DNA of 64,000 nucleotides from positions 157,910 through 221,909 of the forward strand of contig DASUQI010000041.1 of NCBI GenBank assembly GCA_036280655.1. The letters run 5' to 3'. The position numbers and the translations under genes were made by a program. The notes under the pieces are model-generated. The model saw nothing but the letters and a program-made list of their open reading frames with translations, was not told where the DNA came from and ran no database searches. This stretch comes from DASSJM01 sp036280655. Its GTDB lineage: Bacteria > Actinomycetota > UBA4738 > HRBIN12. How positions within the stretch are numbered: position 1 is the stretch's first letter; every line of letters begins with the position of its first letter. Shown here one piece after another: positions 19,014 through 29,436 of the stretch.

Positions 19014-19673
19014 ATGCCGATGACCGTGGAGACGATGGGCCCGATCCGGATCCTGATCGTCGACGACCATCCCGTGACGCGGGAAGGTCTGCACGCCGCG
19101 CTGGATCTGGCCAACGACGTGGTCGTCGTGGGCGAGTCCGACAGCGGCGAGGACGCGGTCGAGAAGGTGGGCGAGCTGACCCCCGACATCGTCTTCATGG
19201 ACGTGCGCATGCCCGGCATGAACGGGATCGAGGCGACGAAGGCGATCCGCGAGGCCTCCCCCGCAACGCGCGTGATCCTGTTCACGGTCGACGAGTCGCG
19301 TGCATCGATCTCCGACGCGATCCAGGCCGGCGTGTCCGGCTACCTGTTGAAGGACGCCTCCGCGGACGAGCTGGTGAACGCCGCGCGCCTCGCGCTCGAG
19401 GGCAAGGCGGTCATCCACCCGCAGCTCACGCGTGCATTCATCGAAGAGGTGCAGATCGCGGAGAAGCGCATGGACGCGCCGCCGCTGTCCAAGCGCGAGA
19501 AGGAGATCCTCCAGAAGGTCGCGTACGGCGCGACCACGAAGGAGGTCGCGCACGACCTCGGCATCTCGCCGCACACCGTCAAGACGCACCTCGAGCGGAT
19601 CTTCGAGAAGCTCGGCGCCAACGATCGCGCGCAGGCCGTCGCGATCGCGATCCGCAGCGGCCTCGTCGAGTAG
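19014..19673 (+). CDS. NarL/FixJ-family response regulator (REC + LuxR HTH)
   Basis: A 219-residue two-component regulator. The receiver has the acidic pair Asp17-Asp18, phospho-acceptor Asp63 (VFMDVRMPG) and the Lys of YLLKDAS. The C-terminal LuxR-type HTH reads LSKREKEILQKVAYGATTKEVAHDLGISPHTVKTHLERIFEKLGANDRAQAV. It therefore binds DNA, activated by a kinase, possibly the one encoded next. Several in-frame ATGs (19014, 19020, 19035) are possible starts; the last gives the shortest receiver. Confidence 0.92.
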   Translation: MPMTVETMGPIRILIVDDHPVTREGLHAALDLANDVVVVGESDSGEDAVEKVGELTPDIVFMDVRMPGMNGIEATKAIREASPATRVILFTVDESRASISDAIQAGVSGYLLKDASADELVNAARLALEGKAVIHPQLTRAFIEEVQIAEKRMDAPPLSKREKEILQKVAYGATTKEVAHDLGISPHTVKTHLERIFEKLGANDRAQAVAIAIRSGLVE

Positions 19674-19775
19674 CGATCGCGCGGCCTCGCGCCGAGACCG
19701 GCGTACGCCCTTCGGCCGGGACGCTCTGCCGCTCGGCCTCAATCCATCCCCGGAGCGGCCGATACCACCAGGGAC

Positions 19776-21005
19776 ATGTCCACCAAGGTCGTGCTGTGCG
19801 ATGCGCCCGACGGTCTCGCTCGGCTCCAGTACGCCCTCATCACCTCGGGGGCGGACATGGACATCGAGGTCGTCACCGAGGGGCTCAAGGCCATCGAGGT
19901 CTGCGCGCGTGTGCGCCCGGACGTCGTCGTCGTGTCCACCGGGCTCCAGGGCCTGAGCGGAAGCGAACTCGTCCGGCGGCTCCTCGCCACGGTCCCGGAC
20001 GCCGCGGTGGTGTGCTGGGCCGAGGACGCATCCCCGGTCCCCGTGGCCGAACTGCTGGGCGCCGGCGCCGTCGCCTACGTCTCGAAGGAGGACGGCCCCG
20101 AAGCCATCCTCCGGGCGATGCGGACGGTGCGGGCCGGGAGCATCGCGCTCAGCCCCCGCGTCGCCGCCCAGCTCGCCGAGCGGCTGGAGGGCGAGTCCGA
20201 GCGGACGACGGATCTCGAGTCCGCCCTCGAGAACGTCGCGGAGGAGCTCGACTCCCTCACCACGGCGAAGGCCGACTTCATCGCGAACGTCTCGCACGAG
20301 CTCCGGACCCCGGTCACGATCGCGAAGGGGATCGCGTACGTCCTCCGGAACCCCGACCTGGGCGAGGGTGAGCGCGCGGAGTTCATCGAGCAGCTCGAGG
20401 CCTCGCTGGAGAAGCTGATCGCGCTGATCGACGAGATGCTCGCCGTGGCCGACATGGACCGCGGGACGCTCTCGCTCGAGGTGGAGGAGGTCGATCTCGC
20501 GCCCGTGTTGCGGCAGATCGCCCGGGAGGTCGGCCGGCGCTACGACGCCGTCCCGCTCGAGCTGGAGGTCCCGAAGCGGCTCGTGGGCGCGGCGGATCCG
20601 ATCCGGTTCACGGAGATCGTGCGCCAGCTGCTCGACAACGCGTGCCGGTTCTCGCCCGCGGGTGAGCCGGTCATGCTCAAGGGCCGCGCGATGGACGAAG
20701 GCACGCTGGTCTCGGTGACCGACCGTGGCGAAGGGCTCGCGCGCGAGGTGGCGTCGAAGGCGTTCGACGAGCCGTTCACCGCGGGCGAAGAGATCCTGCG
20801 CAAGGAGCGAGCGGGTGCGGGCGTCGGCCTCCATCTCGCCCGCCAGCTCGTGATCGAGCACGGCGGGATCATGTGGGCCGACCCGCTGCCGGCCGGCGGG
20901 ACCCGGGTCTCGTTCGTGATCCCGGCACGTCCGGGCGCCCAGGTGCCCGGGGCGGAGGCTCCCGCCGCCTCCGGGATCCGGTCCGTCACCGCGACCGGCT
21001 TCTGA
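19776..21005 (+). CDS. Histidine kinase with a degenerate receiver domain
   Basis: A 409-residue cytoplasmic kinase. Residues 1-120 form a CheY-like fold, but the position of the acceptor Asp is occupied by Ser/Thr (DVVVVSTGLQGLSG), so it is probably a pseudo-receiver. HisKA follows with the H-box FIANVSHELRTPV (His174), then HATPase_c with N-box QLLDNACRFSPAGEP, and G-boxes DRGEGLA and GAGVGLHLARQLV. No membrane helix, so it senses a cytoplasmic signal or partner. It lies 102 bases after the response regulator on the same strand and is the likely cognate kinase. Confidence 0.88.
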   Translation: MSTKVVLCDAPDGLARLQYALITSGADMDIEVVTEGLKAIEVCARVRPDVVVVSTGLQGLSGSELVRRLLATVPDAAVVCWAEDASPVPVAELLGAGAVAYVSKEDGPEAILRAMRTVRAGSIALSPRVAAQLAERLEGESERTTDLESALENVAEELDSLTTAKADFIANVSHELRTPVTIAKGIAYVLRNPDLGEGERAEFIEQLEASLEKLIALIDEMLAVADMDRGTLSLEVEEVDLAPVLRQIAREVGRRYDAVPLELEVPKRLVGAADPIRFTEIVRQLLDNACRFSPAGEPVMLKGRAMDEGTLVSVTDRGEGLAREVASKAFDEPFTAGEEILRKERAGAGVGLHLARQLVIEHGGIMWADPLPAGGTRVSFVIPARPGAQVPGAEAPAASGIRSVTATGF

Positions 21006-21053
21006 CCCTCCGAGCGGCTCCACGGAACCGCCATCGTGCAGGTGGCGCGAGCG

Positions 21054-21797
21054 ATGAACCGCGTTCTATGCTGGCTCACGGGTCTCCTCGTGCGGAAACT
21101 CGCCGGCTGCTTCGTTCTGGTCATGCTTGCCGCCGCCTGCGGCGAGGCGATCGCTGATGCGCCTGTTCCGAACGGACCCACGCACCTGCGTATCCGGCAG
21201 ACGCCGAGCCCCTTCCAACAGGTGTCCGCCGGGCCCGTCTCCACCCTGATCCCCGACGCGTGGGAACCGCGCCTCGCCGGGACGTACGACGATCCTAGGC
21301 AGGGGATCGTGGCCGGCCCGGGGCCGGGCGCGTGGGGGCTCAACCGGCCGCCGCCCGAAGGGCTCGCCGCGATGTGGGTCGACGGCACCGCCGTCGGCGT
21401 CCCGTCCGACTACTACTACCTCGCGGCAACCGGCCCCGCGCTCGACGCGATCACCGGTTCGGAGCTCTGCCGCGCCACACAGAGGTTCGTCGTGAGCGAC
21501 CACCTGCCGGCGTTCGCGAAGGGCAAGCCGGACTCCCCGGGCGACTACGTGGCGCACGGCCAGGGAACGTGCTCCGTCGGACGTCGGCCGGCCCGATGGG
21601 CGTACTTCGTCGCCGCCCCTGGGTTCGGGCCCGTCCGGGAGCTCGGGATCCCCACTTCGAGCCTCTACGTGGTGGTCGCGGTGATGCCGGCGAGCCCGCG
21701 GGCGCCCTTCCTGTTGAACCGCCTCCTCACGAGGACCGAGTTCAACGGGGCCTCCGTCGCGGAGATGATCGCCGCGGCCTCGCCCCAGGCGAGCTGA
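21054..21797 (+). CDS. Putative lipoprotein of unknown function
   Basis: A 247-residue exported protein. The hydrophobic N-terminus ends in a lipobox MLAAACGEA (Cys near residue 30). The mature part is Pro/Gly-rich with two further Cys (SELCRATQR, GTCSVG) that could form a disulfide. I recognise no domain. ATG 21054 is chosen; GTG 21036 would add six residues. Its stop touches the convergent gcvT stop. Confidence 0.6.
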   Translation: MNRVLCWLTGLLVRKLAGCFVLVMLAAACGEAIADAPVPNGPTHLRIRQTPSPFQQVSAGPVSTLIPDAWEPRLAGTYDDPRQGIVAGPGPGAWGLNRPPPEGLAAMWVDGTAVGVPSDYYYLAATGPALDAITGSELCRATQRFVVSDHLPAFAKGKPDSPGDYVAHGQGTCSVGRRPARWAYFVAAPGFGPVRELGIPTSSLYVVVAVMPASPRAPFLLNRLLTRTEFNGASVAEMIAAASPQAS

Positions 21798-21798
21798 C

Positions 21799-22893
21799 CT
21801 AGCGAGGCGACCGGTCGACGAACGGGGTCCGCACGACGTCCGCCGGCGCCCTGCGGCCGCGGATGTCGACCTCGACCTCGCTCCCCTCGTCGAACCCGTC
21901 GGCCGGCGACAGGTACGCGAGGGCGATCCCGACGCCGAGCACCGGGGAGAACGTGCCGCTCGTGACCTCGCCGGCCGCACGACCGGCGGCGGAGACCCGC
22001 TGGTGGGCGCGCGGGATGTGCCGGCGGTCGCGTGTCCGGAGGCCGAGCATCCGGCTCGGCAACCCTTCCTCGCGCTGGCGGACGAGGGCGTCTCGACCGA
22101 CGAAGTCGCCCTTGTCGAGCGAGACCGCCCAGTCGAGCCCCGCCTCGAACGTTGTCCGGTCCGGCCCGAGGTCTTGGCCGAACAGCGGGTAGCCCATCTC
22201 GAGCCGGAGCACGTCGCGGGCGCCGAGCCCGCACGGCTCGATGCCGACGCCCGCACCCGCGTCGGAGATCGCGCGCCAGAGCTCCTCCGCGATCGCCGCG
22301 TCCGCGAACAGCTCGTACCCGCGTTCCCCCGTGTAGCCGGTCCGGGCGAGCACGACCTCGGTCCCCGAGCGCTCGACCGTGCGGCATCCGCGGAACGCGA
22401 GCTCGACGGCCTCGGGCCACAGCGCGCCGACGACCGCAGCGGAGCGGGGCCCCTGGATCCCGAGGAACACCCACCCGTCGTGGTCGTCGACCTCCGAGCC
22501 GGCTGTGCGGATTGCGCCGACCACCTTGTCGGTGTTCGAGGCGTTCGGGACGACGAACCAGCGCTCCTCGCCCAGGCGATAGACGAACAGGTCCTCCTCG
22601 ACGCCTCCCGCGTCGTTCAGCAGGTGGTGGTACTGGGCGCGGCCGACCCCGATCCGAGCGAGGTCGTTCGTCAGCAGCCCCTGGAGAGCCTCGAACGCGT
22701 GGGGGCCAACGACGTCGAGCTTGCCGAGGTGGCTGAGGTCGAACAGGCCGGCGCGCTCGCGGACGGCGCGGTGCTCGGACAGCACGCCGGCGTATTCGAT
22801 CGGCATCAGCCACCCCCCGAAGGGGCCGAGCTTGGCCCCCAGATCGCGATGCAGGGACTCGAGCGGACCGTGCCGGACGTCATCGTCGCCCAC
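21799..22893 (-). CDS. gcvT: Aminomethyltransferase (glycine cleavage T protein)
   Basis: A 364-residue GcvT that transfers the aminomethyl group from lipoylated H protein to tetrahydrofolate. Typical segments: FGGWLMPIEYAGVLSEHRAVRERAGLFDLSHLGKL (the folate Asp is in this run), LARTGYTGERGYELF and GARDVLRLEMGYPLFGQDL. GTG 22893 is 7 bases after a TAGGAT -10 box (22901-22906); the ATG at 22902 overlaps that box and is less likely. gcvH and gcvP are not in the window. It is divergent from lpdA, whose product serves the same system. Confidence 0.93.
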   Translation of the reverse strand: MGDDDVRHGPLESLHRDLGAKLGPFGGWLMPIEYAGVLSEHRAVRERAGLFDLSHLGKLDVVGPHAFEALQGLLTNDLARIGVGRAQYHHLLNDAGGVEEDLFVYRLGEERWFVVPNASNTDKVVGAIRTAGSEVDDHDGWVFLGIQGPRSAAVVGALWPEAVELAFRGCRTVERSGTEVVLARTGYTGERGYELFADAAIAEELWRAISDAGAGVGIEPCGLGARDVLRLEMGYPLFGQDLGPDRTTFEAGLDWAVSLDKGDFVGRDALVRQREEGLPSRMLGLRTRDRRHIPRAHQRVSAAGRAAGEVTSGTFSPVLGVGIALAYLSPADGFDEGSEVEVDIRGRRAPADVVRTPFVDRSPR

Positions 22894-22985
22894 GTCGCGC
22901 ATCCTACGTTCGCCGGTTCGCCGCGGTCTCGCGCCCCGCCGTGCGGGAAAGACCCGCGCGTGGGCGCGGTAGCATGGTCGTTCGG

Positions 22986-24365
22986 ATGACCGACGCCTAC
23001 GACGTCGTCGTGATCGGAGCGGGGACCGGCGGCTACTCCTGCGCCCTCCGCGCCGCAGAGCTCGGCAAGCGCGTCGCCCTCGTGGAACGCGACGAGCGCC
23101 TCGGCGGCACCTGTCTGCTGCGCGGGTGCATCCCGACCAAGGCGCTGCTCCAGTCGGCCGCGGTGATGGACGCGGTGAACCGTTCGGAGGAGTGGGGCAT
23201 CAAGGCGTCCGGCGAACCCGACTGGACCCAGGTCCAGGCGTTCGAGACCAGGGTCGTCGACAAGCTGGTCCGGGGCGTGACCGGGCTCATCAAGGCCCGG
23301 AAGATCGACGTGATCCAGGGTTCGGCCACGCTCAAGCCCGGTCCGGTCGTCGAGGTCGGTGACCGTTCTCTGTCGGCCGGCGACGTCGTGATCGCGACCG
23401 GATCCCGGCCGAGGCTCTTGCCGGGTCTCGAGGTCTCCGGCCGCGTGATCACGAGCGACGAGGCGCTCTGGTACCGCGAGCTCCCCTCCTCGGCCGTGAT
23501 CATCGGGGCCGGCGCGATCGGACTCGAGTTCGCGAGCTTCTACCGCTCGATGGGCGCCGAGGTGACCGTGGTCGAGGCGCTCCCGCGGATCGCGCCGCTC
23601 GAGGACGAGGACCTGTCGAAGGAGATCGCCCGCGCGTTCCGCAAGCGCGGGATCGCGACCCACGCCGGAGCGAGCGTGACCCAGGTCCGCGACCAGGGGG
23701 ACCGCGTCGAGGTCTCGTTCGATGCGGACGGAACGTCGCAGACGGCGCCGGCCGACGTCTGCCTCGTCGCCGTCGGCCGCACCCCGGTGACGGAGGGCCT
23801 CGGCCTCGAGGGGGCCGGCGTCGAGCTTGACCGCGGGTTCGTGAAGGTCGACGGGCAGCTGCGAACGACCGCCGCCAACGTCTGGGCGGTCGGCGACGTC
23901 GCCGCGACCCCCTATCAGCTCGCCCACGTCTCGTTCACCGAGGCGTACGCCGTCGCCGAACGCACCGCCGGCATCGACGTCGCGGAGATCGATTACACGG
24001 TGATCCCGCGCGTCACCTACTGCACGCCCGAGATCGCGAGCGTCGGCCTCACCGAGGCACAGGTCGTCGAGCGGGGCCACGACGTCGTGGTGGAGCGCTT
24101 CAACTTCCAGGGGATCGGCAAGGCGAACATCCTCGGCGAGGGCGGCATCGTGAAGGTCGTCGCCGGCACGGACGGTGGCCCCGTCCTCGGCGTCCACATG
24201 GTCGGTCCGCACGTGACGGACCTGATCTCCGAGGCGATGCTCGCGGTCGCGTGGGAGGCGGTTCCCGACGAGATCGCGGCGCTGATCCATCCGCATCCCT
24301 CCCTGTCCGAGGGCGTCGGCGAGGCCTTCCTGGCGCTCGCCGGCAAGCCCCTCCACGGAGCGTGA
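22986..24365 (+). CDS. lpdA: Dihydrolipoyl dehydrogenase (E3)
   Basis: A 459-residue FAD flavoprotein that reoxidises dihydrolipoyl groups with NAD+. FAD motif GAGTGGYSCA near residue 11, redox Cys43/Cys48 in GGTCLLRGCIPTK, NAD motif GAGAIGLEFASFY, second FAD motif WAVGDVA, and C-terminal HPHPSLSEGVGE with the active His-Glu pair. ATG 22986 follows TAGCAT (22970-22975) by 10 bases. The GTGA overlap with the E1alpha gene means this operon is translated together: E3, E1alpha, E1beta, E2, LipB. Confidence 0.96.
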   Translation: MTDAYDVVVIGAGTGGYSCALRAAELGKRVALVERDERLGGTCLLRGCIPTKALLQSAAVMDAVNRSEEWGIKASGEPDWTQVQAFETRVVDKLVRGVTGLIKARKIDVIQGSATLKPGPVVEVGDRSLSAGDVVIATGSRPRLLPGLEVSGRVITSDEALWYRELPSSAVIIGAGAIGLEFASFYRSMGAEVTVVEALPRIAPLEDEDLSKEIARAFRKRGIATHAGASVTQVRDQGDRVEVSFDADGTSQTAPADVCLVAVGRTPVTEGLGLEGAGVELDRGFVKVDGQLRTTAANVWAVGDVAATPYQLAHVSFTEAYAVAERTAGIDVAEIDYTVIPRVTYCTPEIASVGLTEAQVVERGHDVVVERFNFQGIGKANILGEGGIVKVVAGTDGGPVLGVHMVGPHVTDLISEAMLAVAWEAVPDEIAALIHPHPSLSEGVGEAFLALAGKPLHGA

Positions 24366-25431
24366 CGGTGGCGACGACGGTCGATCCGCAGGGGCAGGTA
24401 GCCGAGGACTGGCGCGCGGGGCTTTCCGACGAGCAGCTGCGCGAGCTGCTGCGCATCCTCAAGCTCTGCCGGTACTTCGACGAGCGGATGGAGGCGCTGT
24501 ACCGACAGGGCAAGCTCCCCGGAGCGATCTACTCCGGACGCGGACAGGAGGGGACGCACGTCGGCGTCGCCTTCGCGCTGCGCAACGACGACTCGCTCTT
24601 CCCGACGCACCGCGACCTCTCCGCGCAGCTGGCCAAGGGCCTGGACCTGAACCGCGTCATGGCGCAGTTCTGGGGACGGATCGACGGCTACACGCGCGGC
24701 CGCGACGGCAACAGCCACATCGGCGACTGGCAGGGCAACCGGACCTGGACGGTGATGTCGCACCTCCCGATCGCCTACCCCGTCGCCTGCGGCGCGGCGC
24801 TCGCCTACAAGCGGCGGGGGGAGCAGCGCGTCGCGATGGCGATCTGCGGCGACGGCGCCACGTCGAACGGCCGCTGGCACGAGGCGCTGAACGTCTCGGC
24901 GATCCATCGCCTCCCGGTCGTCTGGGTCGTGAACAACAACCTCTACGCCTACTCGACGCCGAACCCGCTCGAGTTCCCGGTGCCGACCGTGGCCGAACGC
25001 GCCGGCGCGTACGGGATGCCGGGGGTCCGGGTGGACGCCCAGGACGTGCTCGACGTGTACAAGGTGGCGCACGAGGCGGTCGAACGCGCGCGGGAGGGCG
25101 GCGGGCCGACCCTGATCGAGAGCGTCTCGCTCCGCTGGCGGGGCCACGCGGGCCATGACCCCGCGAAGTACGTGCCCCAGGAGCTCCTCGAGGAGTACAT
25201 GAACGTGAAGGATCCGGTGCGGCGCTTCCAGGAGCTTTTGAAGTCCCGAGACATCATGAACGACCAGGCCGTCGAGGACCTCGACGAGCGCGTCCGCGCG
25301 GCGTTCGAGGCCGGGTACGAGTACGCGCTCTCCTCGCCGTTCCCCGAGCCGGGGGACGTGACGAAGGGCGTGTACACCGACGACCGCTACTGGACGAGCG
25401 AACCGGGCCGCGGCGGGGGCACCCAGGCCTG

Positions 25432-25432
<1 letters not shown>
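24362..25432 (+). CDS. 2-oxoacid dehydrogenase E1 alpha subunit (pyruvate dehydrogenase-like)
   Basis: A 356-residue thiamine diphosphate-dependent E1 alpha subunit. The TPP motif is GDGATSNGRWHEALN ... VVNNNLYAYS. The region YRQGKLPGAIYSGRGQEGTHVGVAFALR is typical of PDH/acetoin dehydrogenase type E1 alpha. It decarboxylates a 2-oxoacid together with the beta subunit. GTG 24362 overlaps the lpdA stop (GTGA); the next gene overlaps by one base (TGATG). Pyruvate is the likely substrate, but branched-chain acids cannot be excluded. Confidence 0.9.
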
Positions 25433-26478
<1,046 letters not shown>

Positions 26479-26502
26479 AGCCCGTGTGAACGTGGAGGTC
26501 GG

Positions 26503-27891
26503 ATGACCGCGATCAAGATGCCGCAGCTCGGCGAGACCGTCGTCGAGGGAACGATCCTCAAGTGGCTGAAGCAGGAGGGGGACCAGGTCGCGCTCGACGA
26601 GCCGCTGTTCGAGATCTCGACGGACAAGGTGGACACCGAGGTGCCCTCCTCAGCCGCGGGGACACTCTCGAAGATCATCGTCGGTGAGGGCGAGACCGTC
26701 GCGGTCGGGACCGAGGTCGCGCAGATCGACGGCGAGGGAGCGGCCGGCGGTGGACCTGAAGAAGCACACGCGCAGCCCGAGCCGCAGGCGGAACCACCGG
26801 CGGAGACCCCGGCGGCCGAACCGGCGGCCGCCGCGCCGTCGGCCGCGGACACGGGCTCCGCCACCCCCCCGCAGACGCCGCAGTCGTCCGAACCGGTCCC
26901 CTCCCAGATGACCGCCTCGCAGGCCGAGGCGCTGCCGGACCGAGGGCCGCGCTCGCAGATCCTCTCCCCGCTCGTCCGCAAGTTGGCGACCGAACACGGC
27001 GTCGACCTCTCGGAGGTGAGCGGCACGGGCACGGGAGGGCGCATCACCAAGAAGGACGTGCTCGGCTTCGTCGAGTCGCGCGAGGCCGCGGCGCCCGCCG
27101 CAGCAGCAGCTCCGGCCGCCACCGCTCCCGCAGCCGCGGCGGCGCCCGCGACGGCTCCGGCCCCCGCCCAGCAACCCGCCGGGATCGCGGGCGGCGAGGA
27201 GCTCCTCCCGGTCTCGCACATCCGGCGGGCGATCGCGCAGCACATGAAGCAGTCGCTCGAGGTCTCAGCCAGGGCCTGGAACGCGGTCGAGGTCAACATG
27301 GAGAACGTCGCCCGCCTCCGAGAACGAGCCAAGGAGGCGTTCAAGGCGCGCGAGGGCTTCGGCCTCACGTACATGCCGTTCGTCACGAAGGCGGTCACCG
27401 AGGCGCTGCTCGCGCACCCCATGGTGAACGCGGAGCTCCGCGGAGAAGAGATCGCCGTGAAGCACTTCGTGAACATGGGCATCGCGGTCAGCTACGACGA
27501 GGGGCTGATCGTCCCGGTCCTCAAGGGATGCGACACGATGAACCTGCTCGGGATCGCGCGCGGGATCAACGACCTCGCGACACGTGCCCGCGCGAAGAAG
27601 CTCCAGCCCGACGAGGTGCACGGCGGGACGTTCACGATCACGAACCCCGGACCGTTCGGCTCGCTGATCTCGGTGCCGATCATCAACCAGCCGCAGACCG
27701 GCATCCTCGGCTTCGACACGGTCGAGAAGCGGCCGGTGGTGATCGACGACACGATCGCGATCCGCCACATGGTCTACCTCTCGATGTCGTGGGACCACCG
27801 CGTGATCGACGGGGCGCTCGCATCGCAGTTCCTGGCCCGGGTGAAGCAGAACCTCGAGTCCTGGGACTTCGCCGAGGACCTCGCCCTGTAG
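26503..27891 (+). CDS. 2-oxoacid dehydrogenase E2 acyltransferase
   Basis: A 462-residue E2 core subunit. One lipoyl domain with Lys42 (STDKVDTE), an Ala/Pro/Glu-rich linker, the peripheral subunit-binding domain (LSPLVRKLATEHGVDLSEVSGTGTGGRITKKDV), a second Ala/Pro linker, then the catalytic domain ending in MSWDHRVIDGALASQF (HRxxDG). GGAGG ribosome site before ATG 26503. It transfers the acyl group to CoA. As the only E2 in the window it may serve both E1 pairs. Confidence 0.94.
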   Translation: MTAIKMPQLGETVVEGTILKWLKQEGDQVALDEPLFEISTDKVDTEVPSSAAGTLSKIIVGEGETVAVGTEVAQIDGEGAAGGGPEEAHAQPEPQAEPPAETPAAEPAAAAPSAADTGSATPPQTPQSSEPVPSQMTASQAEALPDRGPRSQILSPLVRKLATEHGVDLSEVSGTGTGGRITKKDVLGFVESREAAAPAAAAAPAATAPAAAAAPATAPAPAQQPAGIAGGEELLPVSHIRRAIAQHMKQSLEVSARAWNAVEVNMENVARLRERAKEAFKAREGFGLTYMPFVTKAVTEALLAHPMVNAELRGEEIAVKHFVNMGIAVSYDEGLIVPVLKGCDTMNLLGIARGINDLATRARAKKLQPDEVHGGTFTITNPGPFGSLISVPIINQPQTGILGFDTVEKRPVVIDDTIAIRHMVYLSMSWDHRVIDGALASQFLARVKQNLESWDFAEDLAL

Positions 27892-27893
27892 CG

Positions 27894-28586
27894 ATGACCC
27901 GGCTGATCCGTCCCGAGGGTCTCGTCGACTACGACGAAGCGAACGCCGCGATGCACGCGCTCGTCGACGAGCGCCTGGCCGGGCGCGGCGAGGACGCACT
28001 GATCTTGATCGAGCACCCGCCCGTCTACACGGCAGGGCGGCGATGGAAGCCCGGACACATCGTGTGGACCGAAGACCGGATCAAGGAGGCGGGCGCCGGG
28101 CTGCGGTTCATCGACCGGGGCGGCTCGCTCACGTTCCACGGGCCCGGACAGCTCGTCGGCTACGCGGTGCTCGACCTCGGGGTGCGGCCGGACGCGCTCG
28201 CGTTCGTCCGGGGGCTCGAGGAGGTCGTGATCCGCGCCGCGAGCGACGTCGGCGTCGAGCTGCACCGCAGCGAGATCCAGACCGGCGTGTGGTCGGGTTC
28301 GAGCAAGGTCTGCGCGATCGGCGTCCGCCTCGCCCGGATGCGCGTCTCGCTCCACGGCTTCGCGCTGAACTGCACCACGGACCTGTCCTGGTACGACGCG
28401 ATCGTGCCGTGCGGCCTGCCGGGTGAAGGCGTCGCCTCCCTCTCCCAGCTCGCCGGGCGAACCGTCACCGTGGACGAGATGGTCCCGCTCGTCGCGCGTT
28501 GGTTCGAGGAGGTTTTCGACCGGCCGCTCGCGGCGACGGACGAGGCATGGCCGTCGCCCCTCCCGGTCGCCGCGCCGGCCGGCTGA
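27894..28586 (+). CDS. lipB: Octanoyl-[ACP]:protein N-octanoyltransferase
   Basis: A 230-residue LipB that moves octanoate from acyl carrier protein to the lipoyl-domain Lys, the first step of lipoate synthesis. Motifs: EHPPVYTAGRR, RGGSLTFHGPGQLVGYAVLDL, GSSKVCAIGVR (Lys138) and WYDAIVPCGL (catalytic Cys173). ATG 27894 is 2 bases after the E2 stop. LipA, which adds sulfur next, is encoded about 9 kb away. Confidence 0.95.
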   Translation: MTRLIRPEGLVDYDEANAAMHALVDERLAGRGEDALILIEHPPVYTAGRRWKPGHIVWTEDRIKEAGAGLRFIDRGGSLTFHGPGQLVGYAVLDLGVRPDALAFVRGLEEVVIRAASDVGVELHRSEIQTGVWSGSSKVCAIGVRLARMRVSLHGFALNCTTDLSWYDAIVPCGLPGEGVASLSQLAGRTVTVDEMVPLVARWFEEVFDRPLAATDEAWPSPLPVAAPAG

Positions 28587-28638
28587 CGGAGCCGGCGCTG
28601 CGCACCCCCGTCGTCTACCCGGCCCCGCGGGAGGCCGC

Positions 28639-29436
28639 GTGAAGCACCACATCCACGACGCCGCCGCCCGTGGGTTCGAGGCCGCGGTCGAGCACTACGG
28701 CCGCGGTCGTCCCACGTATCCAGACGACGCGCTCGGCTACGTGGTGCGGGAGCTCGGCCTCGCCGAGGGCCGCGACGTGCTCGAGCTCGGGGCCGGCACC
28801 GGCAAGTTCACCGAGCTGATCGTGCACTCGGGCGCCCGGATCACCGCGGTCGAGCCCGTGGACGCGATGCGCGCGTCGCTCGAGCGAGCCTGTCCGACCG
28901 TCACGGTGCTCGACGGGACCGCCGAGGAGATCCCGGTCCCCGATGCATCGGCGGACGCGGTGATCGCGGCCCAGGCCTTCCACTGGTTCGACGGCGAGCG
29001 TGCGCTGCCCGAGATCCACCGCGTGCTCCGCCCCCTCGGCATCCTGGGGATGATCTGGAACGTGCGCGACGATGCGAGCGATTGGGCCGAGCGGCTCACG
29101 GCGATCTTCGACCGGCTCGCCGGGGAAGACGCCCCCCGCTACCGGCACGGGAGGTGGCGCCAGGCGTTCGAGCGCACGGAGCTGTTCGGCCCGCTGCACC
29201 ATCGCGTGGCCTACCACGTGCACCACGTGACCCCGGAGACGTTCCTGGACCGGGTGCTCTCCGTGAGCTACGTGGCCTCGGCGTCCGAGGACGAGCGGGC
29301 CGGCGTCGTCGGCGAGGTCCGCGAGCTGCTCGCGACCGACCCCGAGCTCGTGGGACGCGACGAGATCGTGATGCCGTACCGCACGGACGTCTACTGGACG
29401 ACCCGGCGCGATCAGGCGTCGGCGACCAGCGCGTAG
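28639..29436 (+). CDS. Class I SAM-dependent methyltransferase (UbiE/Methyltransf_11-like)
   Basis: A 265-residue methyltransferase with motif I VLELGAGTGKFTELI, the acidic strand TAVEPVDAMR and AQAFHWFDGERALPEIHRVLRP, the pattern of the Methyltransf_11 group. The substrate is unknown. GTG 28639 follows GGGAGG at a good distance. It converges on and overlaps the next gene by 25 bases. Confidence 0.85.
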   Translation: MKHHIHDAAARGFEAAVEHYGRGRPTYPDDALGYVVRELGLAEGRDVLELGAGTGKFTELIVHSGARITAVEPVDAMRASLERACPTVTVLDGTAEEIPVPDASADAVIAAQAFHWFDGERALPEIHRVLRPLGILGMIWNVRDDASDWAERLTAIFDRLAGEDAPRYRHGRWRQAFERTELFGPLHHRVAYHVHHVTPETFLDRVLSVSYVASASEDERAGVVGEVRELLATDPELVGRDEIVMPYRTDVYWTTRRDQASATSA

